This document shows positions 53,581 through 61,190 of a stretch of DNA of 64,000 nucleotides, one piece after another. Each line of letters begins with the position of its first letter. Position 1 is the stretch's first letter. Source of the DNA: Thermomonospora echinospora (GTDB taxonomy: Bacteria; Actinomycetota; Actinomycetes; Streptosporangiales; Streptosporangiaceae). The translations under genes and the position numbers were made by a program. The notes beneath the pieces were generated by a model. It worked only from the letters and a program-made list of their open reading frames with translations. It did no database searches and was not told the DNA's origin. The DNA lies in the NCBI RefSeq assembly GCF_900108175.1, contig NZ_FNVO01000003.1, forward strand, positions 310,001 to 374,000, given 5' to 3'.

Positions 53581-53610
53581 CGCGCCCCCGGGAACGTTCC
53601 CGGGGGCGCG
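53581..53610. terminator. 30-bp perfect palindrome downstream of ndh
   Basis: Two exact 15-base complements (53581-53595 with 53596-53610, zero loop) form a strong hairpin 26 bases after the ndh stop. The centre contains GAACGTTC, which by itself is too short for a LexA site. Best read as the ndh terminator. Confidence 0.65.
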
Positions 53611-53636
53611 ATCAGAAAGTGCAGAAAGTGGCTGGA

Positions 53637-54995
53637 TCAGGCCGCGTGCGAGCGCGGCTTGGCCTCGTCCCGGCTGGCCAGCTCGAACTCGGCGCGGGGC
53701 TGCTCGATGCTGCCCAGCGACACGGTCTCGCGCTTGAAGACCAGCGCCAACGTCCAGTCGGCCAGCACCCGGACCTTGCGGTTGAGGGTCGGCACCCGCG
53801 ACACGTGGTAGGTGCGGTGCAGGAACCAGGCGGCCAGCCCCTTCACCTTGATCCCGTACACGTGGGCGACACCCTTGTAGAGGCCGAGCCCGGCGACCGA
53901 GCCGACGGAGTTGTGCACGTACGGCTTGAGGGTCTTGCCGCGCAGCGACCGGACGATGTTGTCGGCGAGCACCTTGGACTGGCGGACCGCGTGCTGGGCG
54001 TTCGGCGCGCAGAACTGGCCCTCGGTGGTCAGGTCGGGCACCGCGGCGTTGTCACCGGCGGTGTAGGCCCGTACCACGCCCTCGACGGTGAGGTACTCGG
54101 TGGCCTTGACCCGGCCGCGCTCGTCCAGCGGCAGGTCGGAGTTGCGCACCACCGGGGCGGCCTTGACGCCGGCGGTCCATACCAGCGTGCCCGCCGGGAA
54201 CCGGCTGCCGTCCGACAGCTCGACCTCCCCACCGACGGCCGACTGCAGGAAGGTCTTCATCTTCACGTCGATGCCGCGGCCGCGCAGCTGCTCGGCGGTC
54301 CACTTGCCCATCTCCGGGCCGACCTCGGGCAGGATCCGGTCGGAGGCCTCCACCAGCACCCACCGCAGGTCCTCGACGCTGACGTTGCGGTAGTACTTCA
54401 CGGCGCTGCGGGCCATGTCCTCCAGCTCGGCCAGCGCCTCCACGCCGGCGAACCCGCCCCCGACGAACACGAAGGTCAGCGCCTTGCGGCGGATCTCGGC
54501 GTCCTTGGTGGACTCGGCGATGTCGAGCTGGGCGAGGACGTGGTTGCGCAGGTGGATGGCCTCGCCGATGGTCTTGAAGCCGATGCCGTGCTCGGCCAGG
54601 CCCGGGATCGGCAGGGTCCGCGAGACCGAGCCGGCGGCCATCACCAGGTAGTCGTAGGAGATCCGCTCGGGCGGCCCGGCCACCGGCTGCACGATCGCCC
54701 AGCGCTGGTCGTGGTTCAGCTCGGTCACCCGGGCGTTGAGCACGTTGCAGCGGGGCAGCACGCGGCGCAGCGGCGCCACGACGTGCCGGGGGGACAGGTT
54801 GCCTGCGGCTGCCTCGGGCAGGAACGGCTGGTAGGTCATGTACGACTGCGGGTCAACGACAGTGATCTTGACCTCGCCCCGCTTGAGCTCGCGGCGCAGC
54901 TTCTTCTCCAGCCGCAGCGCGGTGTACATGCCCACGTAGCCGCCGCCCACGATGAGGATGTGGGGCGCGCCAGGGGTCTGGGGTCGCCTGGCCAT
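53637..54995 (-). CDS. ndh: Type II NADH dehydrogenase
   Basis: A 452-residue membrane-associated flavoprotein that oxidises NADH and reduces menaquinone without pumping protons. Seen: N-terminal FAD loop IVGGGYVGMYTA (15-26), second dinucleotide loop VFVGGGFAGVEALAELE, TAGDNAAVPD (FAD-binding Asp), and a C-terminal hydrophobic/basic segment probably anchoring it to the membrane. GGAGG precedes the ATG; longer upstream frames are not used. A perfect Rex-type operator lies 27 bases upstream of the start, so expression is probably NADH/NAD+-controlled. Confidence 0.94.
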   Translation of the reverse strand: MARRPQTPGAPHILIVGGGYVGMYTALRLEKKLRRELKRGEVKITVVDPQSYMTYQPFLPEAAAGNLSPRHVVAPLRRVLPRCNVLNARVTELNHDQRWAIVQPVAGPPERISYDYLVMAAGSVSRTLPIPGLAEHGIGFKTIGEAIHLRNHVLAQLDIAESTKDAEIRRKALTFVFVGGGFAGVEALAELEDMARSAVKYYRNVSVEDLRWVLVEASDRILPEVGPEMGKWTAEQLRGRGIDVKMKTFLQSAVGGEVELSDGSRFPAGTLVWTAGVKAAPVVRNSDLPLDERGRVKATEYLTVEGVVRAYTAGDNAAVPDLTTEGQFCAPNAQHAVRQSKVLADNIVRSLRGKTLKPYVHNSVGSVAGLGLYKGVAHVYGIKVKGLAAWFLHRTYHVSRVPTLNRKVRVLADWTLALVFKRETVSLGSIEQPRAEFELASRDEAKPRSHAA

Positions 54996-55403
54996 GTGCC
55001 GGCCTCCTAGTGACGGTGGATGCTTGTGAAGGCGTTCACAAGCTATCCGAATAACCCGACCGAACGCGAATCCATTCCCCGTTAAGAACGCCAGAAGTTT
55101 ACAGCAGAGCAAACCAGACCACGTCTTGCCGAGTGAACTATGCCACTCCTTCGCGGAAATCCGGGCTCTGCACGCCATACCACCCATGACCAACGTCACA
55201 GTGGCATGTTTCCGGACGGATCGGGAGGTAACGGGTGCCCGGAACGTCCCCTTCCCCGATCGGTCCCCCCGCCGCCCCGCTTCCGCACGGACGTACCCGC
55301 GGCGAGGCTCTAGGGTGGAGCGGCGAGGAAGGCGCCCGCCCCGGCGCACGGCACAGGCACCGGCCGGGGGGAAGCCGCGAGGATCGCCCGGGAGCGTTAC
55401 GGA
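54996..55403. other. Regulatory spacer between ndh and PEBP lipoprotein
   Basis: 408 bases with no supported gene; the first 150 bases are AT-richer and contain the Rex operator and the ndh promoter. The rest is GC-rich and leads to the PEBP gene. An open frame from 55126 to 55407 lacks ribosome site and family features. Confidence 0.4.
55022..55043. promoter_or_regulatory. Rex operator upstream of ndh
   Basis: gcttgtgaa-ggcg-ttcacaagc is a perfect 9-bp inverted repeat with a 4-base centre, matching the known Rex (redox repressor) consensus TTGTGAA-N4-TTCACAA. It lies 27 bases upstream of the ndh start codon; ndh is an established Rex target in Streptomyces. Rex releases DNA when NADH rises, increasing NADH oxidation. 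Confidence 0.85.
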
Positions 55404-55982
55404 ATGAACAGCAAGTACCGGCGGCCGTATGCGGCCGTGGCCGCCGTGGCCGCGCTGACGGCCACGGTCTCCGGCTGCGGCCTGACTGGCCCCGCCATGA
55501 ACGCCGGTGCCGACATCGCCGAGTTCACGGTGACCAGCCCCGCCTTCCACGACGGCAAGGACCTGCCCGCGAGATTCGCCTGCCCGGCGTACCCTGGGGG
55601 CCAGGGCAGGACGCCACCGCTGCGGTGGTCGGGCGCGCCGAACCAGACGACCAGGGCGTTCGCCATCGTGATGGACGACCCCGACGGGTCGGACGGAGCG
55701 CACGTCGGCTGGGTCATCGCGAACATCGACGGAACGACCAACGAACTGATCGAGGGCGCCCGTCCCGAGAAGGCGGTGGAGGCACTGAACACCAGCAAGA
55801 AGACGGCGTACGTGCCACCGTGCCCCCCCAAGGGCGAACGGCACCGCTACCGCTTCACGCTGTACGCGCTGAGCGAGCGGGTGCCGCTCCAGCAGGGTGC
55901 GCCGCTCAAGGAGGCGCTGAGCTCCATCGCCAAGTACACGGTGGGCCGGGGACGGATCACCGGGAACTTCGGCACTCGGTGA
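55404..55982 (+). CDS. PEBP-family (YbhB/YbcL) lipoprotein
   Basis: A 192-residue exported protein. N-terminal signal with lipobox VSGC (Cys25) predicts lipoprotein anchoring. The PEBP domain covers about 40-192: FTVTSPAFHDGKDLPARFACP, LRWSGAPNQTTRAFAIVMDDPDG (the anion-binding DDPDG motif), HVGWVIANIDG, YRFTLYALSE. Known family members bind phosphorylated or lipid ligands; role in bacteria unknown. ATG at 55404 with GGAGCG upstream. Followed 208 bases later by a low-complexity membrane protein on the same strand. Confidence 0.88.
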   Translation: MNSKYRRPYAAVAAVAALTATVSGCGLTGPAMNAGADIAEFTVTSPAFHDGKDLPARFACPAYPGGQGRTPPLRWSGAPNQTTRAFAIVMDDPDGSDGAHVGWVIANIDGTTNELIEGARPEKAVEALNTSKKTAYVPPCPPKGERHRYRFTLYALSERVPLQQGAPLKEALSSIAKYTVGRGRITGNFGTR

Positions 55983-56190
55983 CGACGTTCGACGAGCGGT
56001 CCACGAACCTGGGGGTGTGGTTGATGTCCGCCAACGGTGTGACAGGGGTCATGGGGGTCGGCCACAATCGGCGGAGGTCCCCCGGAACCGGAACCCAGGC
56101 GCCAACGTCAAGCTGCAGGGGCTTTCGGGCCTCGGCCCGACAGGCCGCGCCGGCGATCCTCGCTGGGCCATGGCATTGGATGGTTACGCA

Positions 56191-58356
56191 ATGATGATGT
56201 ACATCGTCGTCCCCGGCCTCATCGTGGTCGTCATCCTCGTGGTGGTCTTGGTGGCCCTGGGCATGCGGGCCAACCGGACCAGCGCGGACGACGACGACTG
56301 GACGGCCGACGAGCAGCCCCCGCCGCCCTCCCGGGGACGCCGCGCCGCGCCCCCGCCGGTGGAGGAGCCCGTCGAGGACGGCTATGACGAGCACGGCCCC
56401 GGCTACGACCGCCGGGTCGCCGGCGGCCCCCCGGCGCCCGCCCCCGCCGGTCCTCCCGCCCCACCGCCGCCCTCCCGGGGACGCCGCGCCGCGCCGCCCG
56501 AGGACCTGGGCGACCTGGCCGACGAGCCGGGCGACGAGATGGACGACGACAACTACTGGGCGACCATCACCTTCGACAAGCCCAAGTTCCCCTGGCAGCA
56601 CGACCGCAAGGACGAGCGCGCCGGCGCCGAGCTGGCCGCCGCCGACCCGTTGGGCGCCCCGGTCCCCGACCACGCCGACGAGCCCGGCGGCCCGCAGGGA
56701 CAGCAGCCGCCCGCCCCCGCCGAGCCCATGATGACCCAGCCGGTCTCGCTCAACGACCTGCCCCCCTCCGGCTACGACGCCGGTGGCTACGGTGACGGCG
56801 GCTATGGCGACGGCCAGTACGACAACCAGTACGAGGGCGGCTATGCGCCCGACGGTGGCCAGTACGGCGGCGACCAGGCTCCCTATGGCAACGAGCCCGG
56901 CTACGGTGGCGAGCCTGCCCCGTACGGCGGCGAGCCTGGCCACTTCGGCGAGCCCGCCGCCGCCGGGTACGGCACCGGCCCGCAGTCGATGCCAGCCTCG
57001 CCCCCGTCGTTCCCCGGCTCCCCCGAGCCCCACGACCTGCCGGTCGCCTCACACTTCCGCGGCGACGCCCCCGCCGACTTCCGCGGCGACGCCCCCGTCG
57101 ATCCGCTGGGCGGCGATCCGGCCGGGCCGACGCGGCGGGACCCGCTCGACTTCCCGACGCCGCCTCCGGCCTCCGACCCGCTCGGGCTGCCGATGAGCCG
57201 TCCGGACGACCGCACCGCCGCGTACGGCTCCCCCGCCGAGACCACCTCCTACGGCGGCCCGGCCGACCCCTACGGCAGCCCGGCCGACCCCTACGGCAGC
57301 CCGGCCGAGACCTCCTACGGCAGCCCGACCGACCCCTACGGCAGTCCCGCCGAGACCACTGCTTACGGCTCCCCTGCCGAGACCACCTCCTACGGCGGCG
57401 GGGACGGCGGCTACGGGACCTCCGGCACGCCCGCCTACGGACCGGACTCTCCGTCCGGTGGCCCGGGCCCGCTGCAGGGCGGGTTCGGCGACCGCGGCCT
57501 GCCCCGTACCGAGCCGGGCATCCCCAACCTGGGCGGCCCCGCGAGCCACGGCGCCCCGGCCGCTCCCGCGGCCCACGGCGCCTCCTCCGGGCAGAGCGAC
57601 ACCGACGGCCACCGGCTGCCCACCGTCGACGAACTGCTGCAGCGCATCCAGTCCGACCGGCAGCGCTCGACCGGCTCCACGGCGGGCCCTGCGGCGGGCT
57701 CCGGCGGCGGGTCGCTGACCGACCCGCTGAACGACCCGCTCAGCACCACCCATGACCCCTCCTATGGCTCGGCCGCGCCGTGGTCGTCCTCGACGTCCGG
57801 CTCGGGCGGCTACGAGCAGCCCGGCCGCGGTCACACCGACGACCTGGCCGGCGGGCAGTTGTCCGGCAGTGGGCTGTCGGGCGGTTTCCCGGGGCTGGGC
57901 GGCGGCTCGGCGGGCTACGGCTCCTCGGGTTCTGGCGGGTCCGGCTCGGGCCAGGGCTACTCCACCGACGGTTACCCGTCCTCCCCCGCCTACGGCGAGC
58001 CTCCCCGCTACGACGACCCCCTCGGCGGCACTTCGCCGGCGGGCCGCGACTCCTACGGCACGTTCGGCAACATGGGCGGCGAGTCGTCCACGCTGTCGGG
58101 GTCGGCGGGGTCGGGCGGCGCGGGCGGCCCCGCCGAGCAGGGGCGTTACGGGGACTTCAGCGGCAGCAGCTACAGCGCGGTCAACGACCCCAACGCCACC
58201 CAGGCGTTCAGCAATGACTACTTCGGCTCCCAGCCCGGCTACGGCCAGCAGGGCTCCGGTGAGGCCCCGCGGGGCGAGCAGGGCCCCGGCTACGGCCAGC
58301 AGGACCCGCAGCAGCCGAACGACGACTGGGAGAGCCACCGCGACTACCGACGGTGA
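56191..58356 (+). CDS. Single-TM protein with long low-complexity cytosolic tail
   Basis: A 721-residue protein not assigned to a family. One N-terminal TM helix (MMMYIVVPGLIVVVILVVVLVALG) is followed by about 690 residues rich in Gly, Pro, Ser, Tyr and Asp. Two short ordered-looking islands interrupt the tail: DDDNYWATITFDKPKFPWQHD at about 118-138 and HRLPTVDELLQRIQSDRQR at about 475-493. Between them are GGYG-type Tyr/Gly repeats and a PYGSPA repeat block. The ATG at 56191 follows GGATGG with 7 bases' spacing; an ATG seven codons upstream is possible. Likely a scaffold or phase-separating membrane protein; Tyr/Ser richness suits phosphorylation by the Ser/Thr kinase class. Inference only. 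Confidence 0.78.
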   Translation: MMMYIVVPGLIVVVILVVVLVALGMRANRTSADDDDWTADEQPPPPSRGRRAAPPPVEEPVEDGYDEHGPGYDRRVAGGPPAPAPAGPPAPPPPSRGRRAAPPEDLGDLADEPGDEMDDDNYWATITFDKPKFPWQHDRKDERAGAELAAADPLGAPVPDHADEPGGPQGQQPPAPAEPMMTQPVSLNDLPPSGYDAGGYGDGGYGDGQYDNQYEGGYAPDGGQYGGDQAPYGNEPGYGGEPAPYGGEPGHFGEPAAAGYGTGPQSMPASPPSFPGSPEPHDLPVASHFRGDAPADFRGDAPVDPLGGDPAGPTRRDPLDFPTPPPASDPLGLPMSRPDDRTAAYGSPAETTSYGGPADPYGSPADPYGSPAETSYGSPTDPYGSPAETTAYGSPAETTSYGGGDGGYGTSGTPAYGPDSPSGGPGPLQGGFGDRGLPRTEPGIPNLGGPASHGAPAAPAAHGASSGQSDTDGHRLPTVDELLQRIQSDRQRSTGSTAGPAAGSGGGSLTDPLNDPLSTTHDPSYGSAAPWSSSTSGSGGYEQPGRGHTDDLAGGQLSGSGLSGGFPGLGGGSAGYGSSGSGGSGSGQGYSTDGYPSSPAYGEPPRYDDPLGGTSPAGRDSYGTFGNMGGESSTLSGSAGSGGAGGPAEQGRYGDFSGSSYSAVNDPNATQAFSNDYFGSQPGYGQQGSGEAPRGEQGPGYGQQDPQQPNDDWESHRDYRR
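57223..57399 (+). repeat. Tandem 21-base repeats (PYGSPAD/AYGSPAET)
   Basis: Six to eight imperfect copies of a 21-base unit encode PYGSPAD or SYGSPAE variants. Exact copies such as tacggcagcccggccgac occur at 57272 and 57293. Such arrays commonly vary in number between strains. Confidence 0.7.
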
Positions 58357-58425
58357 TCGGCAGTCCGCGCGGGGCTCGCCCGGTCCGGAGTGCGCCACCG
58401 CGCGGATCATGATTGCATACTCCAA

Positions 58426-59550
58426 GTGACTGTGAAATCACCTGGAGCGACTGCCCCGCGTCGGGGTCTTCCCGCCTCGTTCGTCGTCCTCCTGGTCGCG
58501 GTCACCGGCTCCCTGACGTTCCTCGGCGTGCCCCGGCTGATGGGCGTGCTGCGCCGGGTCCTGGCCGGTGCGCCGGTCGGCCCGGATCCGAACGGGGACT
58601 CCATGGACCACGCCGCCTTCGAGGCGGTGCACGGCCGGCGGATGACCCACGAGGGTCAGGGTGGCGAAGCCGACATAGCTGAAATCCGCAGAAATTGGTA
58701 CCAAAGAGGGGTGACAGGTGATACGTCCCCCTCGCGCAAGTCTTCCCCTCCTGGACGCTGGTGGGCGCCCTGGGCCGATCGCTGGCGGCGCAGCGGCAGA
58801 CCGGAGCCGGACTCCACGGAGGTATCGCCGAGCGGCCTGCTGCTGGCGGGGGTGCGCGAGTACCACGGCCAGATGGTGCCGCTGGTCCGGCCGATCATGG
58901 CCGAGTTGGCGTTCCAGCAGACTCCCGACCATCTGTTCATCACCTGCGTGGACTCGCGGGTGGTGCCCAACATCATCACCGCCAGCGGGCCGGGTGACCT
59001 GTTCATCGTCCGGAACGTGGCCAACCTGGTGCCCCGGCACGGCGCGCCGGTTCCCGACGACTCGGTGGCGGCGGCGGTGGAGTACGCCGTCAACGTGCTG
59101 GACATCAAGACCATCACGGTGTGCGGGCACTCCAACTGCGGTGGCATGGCCGGTGTGCTGGCGGGCGGCGCCGAGATCAGGCACCTGTCCGGGCTGTCGC
59201 GGTGGCTCCGGCACGCCGAGCCCAGCCTGGCCCGGTTCCTGGAGGCCGAGTCCGAGACCCGGTCCGACGCCGGATCGGACGCCGGATCCGACGCCGGATC
59301 CGGCAGGGTCGAGGAAGCCGAGTCCCCGCTCACCCGGCTGTGCCAGGTCAACGTGCAGCAGCAACTGGACAACCTGCTGACTCATCCGTGGCTGCGCGAG
59401 CGGGTGGAGGCCGGGAGGCTGGAGCTGGTCGGCCTCTTCCTGGACTTGGAGTCGGCCGAGGTGCGCGTGCTGGACCGGCAGGCGGGCGTGTTCGTCGCCG
59501 TCCCCGGCGAGGCCCCCAACGACGCCCAGGACCTGCCCAGCCGGGCCTGA
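58426..59550 (+). CDS. Beta-carbonic anhydrase with STAS-like N-terminal remnant of a SulP fusion
   Basis: A 374-residue protein. Residues about 160-374 are a beta-carbonic anhydrase: zinc ligands in TCVDSR and CGHSNCGG are complete, so CO2/HCO3- interconversion is likely. Residues about 25-100 (GSLTFLGVPRLMGVL, SMDHAAFEAVHGRR, RRNWYQRG) resemble the STAS-like linker of bifunctional SulP transporter-carbonic anhydrase proteins. The whole 400-residue SulP membrane domain is missing, so this looks like a truncated fusion. A 12-base tandem repeat sits in the catalytic domain. Start uncertain: GTG 58426 or 58432; no Shine-Dalgarno, CATACT at 58416 suggests leaderless transcription. Confidence 0.8.
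   Translation: MTVKSPGATAPRRGLPASFVVLLVAVTGSLTFLGVPRLMGVLRRVLAGAPVGPDPNGDSMDHAAFEAVHGRRMTHEGQGGEADIAEIRRNWYQRGVTGDTSPSRKSSPPGRWWAPWADRWRRSGRPEPDSTEVSPSGLLLAGVREYHGQMVPLVRPIMAELAFQQTPDHLFITCVDSRVVPNIITASGPGDLFIVRNVANLVPRHGAPVPDDSVAAAVEYAVNVLDIKTITVCGHSNCGGMAGVLAGGAEIRHLSGLSRWLRHAEPSLARFLEAESETRSDAGSDAGSDAGSGRVEEAESPLTRLCQVNVQQQLDNLLTHPWLRERVEAGRLELVGLFLDLESAEVRVLDRQAGVFVAVPGEAPNDAQDLPSRA
59266..59301 (+). repeat. 3 x 12-base tandem repeat (gacgccggatcc)
   Basis: Three consecutive units, the first differing in its last base, encode SDAG repeats within a loop of the carbonic anhydrase (between the zinc-ligand part and the C-terminal helices). Confidence 0.7.
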
Positions 59551-59563
59551 CCCGTTTTCACGA

Positions 59564-59595
59564 CCATGGGCCGCCCCTTCCGGGACGGCCCATGG
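59564..59595 (+). terminator. Hairpin after carbonic anhydrase gene
   Basis: ccatgggccg (59564-59573) pairs perfectly with cggcccatgg (59586-59595), 14 bases past the stop; further pairs extend outward with one bulge. It lies before a convergent small gene. Confidence 0.65.
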
Positions 59596-59692
59596 GTCGG
59601 CCGGGTCGTCAGGCCCTCTCGTCGGGTCGCGGCGTCCGGCGGGGACACCCCTCACAGGTCCCCGCAGTCTCGCCGCCGGCCCCGGCCGGGTT

Positions 59693-59881
59693 TCAGTGGT
59701 GTGTCAACTGCTCCTGGCCCCCGCGTACGTACATCCCGGTGACCCGACGTGCCCGGCGGACGCCTCCGCGGTCCGCCGGGGCGAACAGCGAGTCACGCCG
59801 GCTGGCCCGAGCGAACTCGACCAGGTAGACGAGCGACGACACGAGCGCGATGAGCGCGACCGCTGCGATGATGAGGAACAT
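59693..59881 (-). CDS. 62-residue small membrane protein
   Basis: ATG at 59881 with an ideal Shine-Dalgarno (GGAGGAA, 7 bases away). One TM helix at residues 2-22 (FLIIAAVALIALVSSLVYLVE), then a basic cytosolic tail (FARASRRDSLFAPADRGGVRRARRVTGMYVRGGQEQ). It is convergent with the carbonic anhydrase gene. Family not recognised; it probably modulates a membrane complex, but no partner is visible. Confidence 0.7.
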   Translation of the reverse strand: MFLIIAAVALIALVSSLVYLVEFARASRRDSLFAPADRGGVRRARRVTGMYVRGGQEQLTHH

Positions 59882-60067
59882 GGTCGCTTCCTCCCTGCGG
59901 GCTCGGCGCTGGCCCGCCCTGTTGCCGGCCCCCGTCCGACCGGCTCGTACCACGACCGTACGGACACGGAATCGAACTGTTTGTGTCGTCTGACCTGAAT
60001 GTCATAAACAGCCGACGCGAAACGCCAGGGTCGCCCCATCGCCGGGGCGGTCAGCAGCCAGGGGCGG

Positions 60068-60457
60068 TCAGGGAGCGGGAGTGGAGGGGCCGGGGCTCGG
60101 GGAGGGGGACTGCTCTCGCAGGGCGGCCTCGACCAGCTTGATCGCCTCGGCGAGGGCGGCCAGCCGGGTGCCCTCGCGGCGGTAGACCTCCAGCAGCGCC
60201 TCGACACCGTGCGGCGGGACCGACTCGCCCAGATCGACGCGGGCGGTGCGGAAGCCCTCGCGTGCCGCCGTCACACATGCCTCGACGTGCTGGCGGGCCA
60301 TCCGGACCAGGGTGGGCGGGTAGCGGCGGAACACGCCGTAGCGGCGGTACTCGGGTGGCACCAGCTCCAGCAGCCAGGCCATCGCCGTGTCCTCGAACCG
60401 CTCGGTGCCCGGCGGATGCACCTGGGCGGGCCAGCCGGGAGGAACGTGGGCGCTCAC
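60068..60457 (-). CDS. Hypothetical protein, 129 residues
   Basis: A conserved-looking cytosolic protein: N-terminal PGWPAQVHPPGTERFEDTAMAWLLELVPPEYRRYGVFRRYPPTL, then two long helices (MARQHVEACVTAAREGFRTARVDLGES; VEALLEVYRREGTRLAALAEAIKLVEAALRE) and a Ser/Pro tail. No metal site, signal or membrane segment. GTG start. Family appears widespread in actinobacteria to my recollection; function unknown. It lies 48 bases downstream of the next hypothetical gene on the same strand. Confidence 0.78.
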   Translation of the reverse strand: MSAHVPPGWPAQVHPPGTERFEDTAMAWLLELVPPEYRRYGVFRRYPPTLVRMARQHVEACVTAAREGFRTARVDLGESVPPHGVEALLEVYRREGTRLAALAEAIKLVEAALREQSPSPSPGPSTPAP

Positions 60458-60505
60458 CCGCTCACGATAACCCGGTTTTCGAACTTGCGTTCGATCCGGG
60501 TCACC

Positions 60506-60934
60506 TCACGCCCGGCCGGATCCGGTCTCGCCCGAGCCGGGCTCGGCGGCCCCGTCCGGGCCCTCCGAGGCCGCCTGGCCCTCCGGACCCGCCGCCGCGG
60601 CGGCGGGTCCGGCGCGGCGGATGCGGATCTTGCCGGAGTCCAGGTCGTCGCGGGCCTTGCCGTCGCCCTCGACATGGTGGTCGTCACCGCGGCGCAGCCG
60701 CTGCGCCTCCTGCTCCTGGAGCTGGATCTTCTTGGCCCCGGAGAAGGCGGCGTGCAGGTCCTCGAACATGCCCGCGCCGAATCCGGCGCCGGTCTCCCCG
60801 TCGCCGCGGATGGCGCCCATCATCGACGTGCGGCCGGTGCCGCCCGACGGCCAGTCCACGACCTCGGGCTCGACCGTCCTCGGCTTGGCCGCACGGCCCT
60901 TGGGCCGCCTGCGGCGGCGGAAAGGTGACTTCAC
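60506..60934 (-). CDS. Hypothetical basic/low-complexity protein, 142 residues
   Basis: A mainly disordered protein. The Arg/Lys-rich N terminus (VKSPFRRRRRPKGRAAKPR) is followed by a Gly-rich stretch (GETGAGFGAGMFEDLHAAFSGAKKIQLQEQEAQRLRRGDDHHVEGDGKARDDLDSGKIRIRR) and an acidic/Ala/Gly tail. The middle helix segment is the only ordered-looking part. GTG start with GGAG upstream; no family recognised. It and the downstream hypothetical gene may form a unit divergent from the Nif3 operon. Confidence 0.65.
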   Translation of the reverse strand: MKSPFRRRRRPKGRAAKPRTVEPEVVDWPSGGTGRTSMMGAIRGDGETGAGFGAGMFEDLHAAFSGAKKIQLQEQEAQRLRRGDDHHVEGDGKARDDLDSGKIRIRRAGPAAAAAGPEGQAASEGPDGAAEPGSGETGSGRA

Positions 60935-61190
60935 GCTGACTCCAACGCTCCCGGTCCCCCGTTTGATCCCGCACCGGTCCCGCGGGCCGCCCCCGCCGAC
61001 GACCCGGCCGGAGCCGGTCCGCACAGCCGTACGGCGGCCTTGACGTTGGCATCAGGCCGAGGGAGACACCACCATAACCCGAGCCGATTCCCTCCTGGAG
61101 CGGCCGGGTGTCCCCCCAGGTCGTACCCGGCGCCGCGGGGCGCGACGCCGATCGCTCGGACGAGGGTCCGCGGAGCGGTAACCTGCGGAC

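Noticed and set aside
53592-53599. GAACGTTC as a LexA box
   Set aside because: The actinobacterial LexA site needs four bases between GAAC and GTTC; here the arms are adjacent and lie inside a terminator-like palindrome.
58409-58429. Six-codon leader peptide (MIAYSK) before the carbonic anhydrase
   Set aside because: No ribosome-binding site, no attenuator structure and overlap with the likely start; probably chance.
58450-58520. N-terminal hydrophobic stretch of the carbonic anhydrase as a membrane anchor
   Set aside because: The segment VVLLVAVTGSLTFLGVPRL fits the beta-strand/helix of a STAS-like domain better than a TM helix, given the following MDHAAFEA motif.
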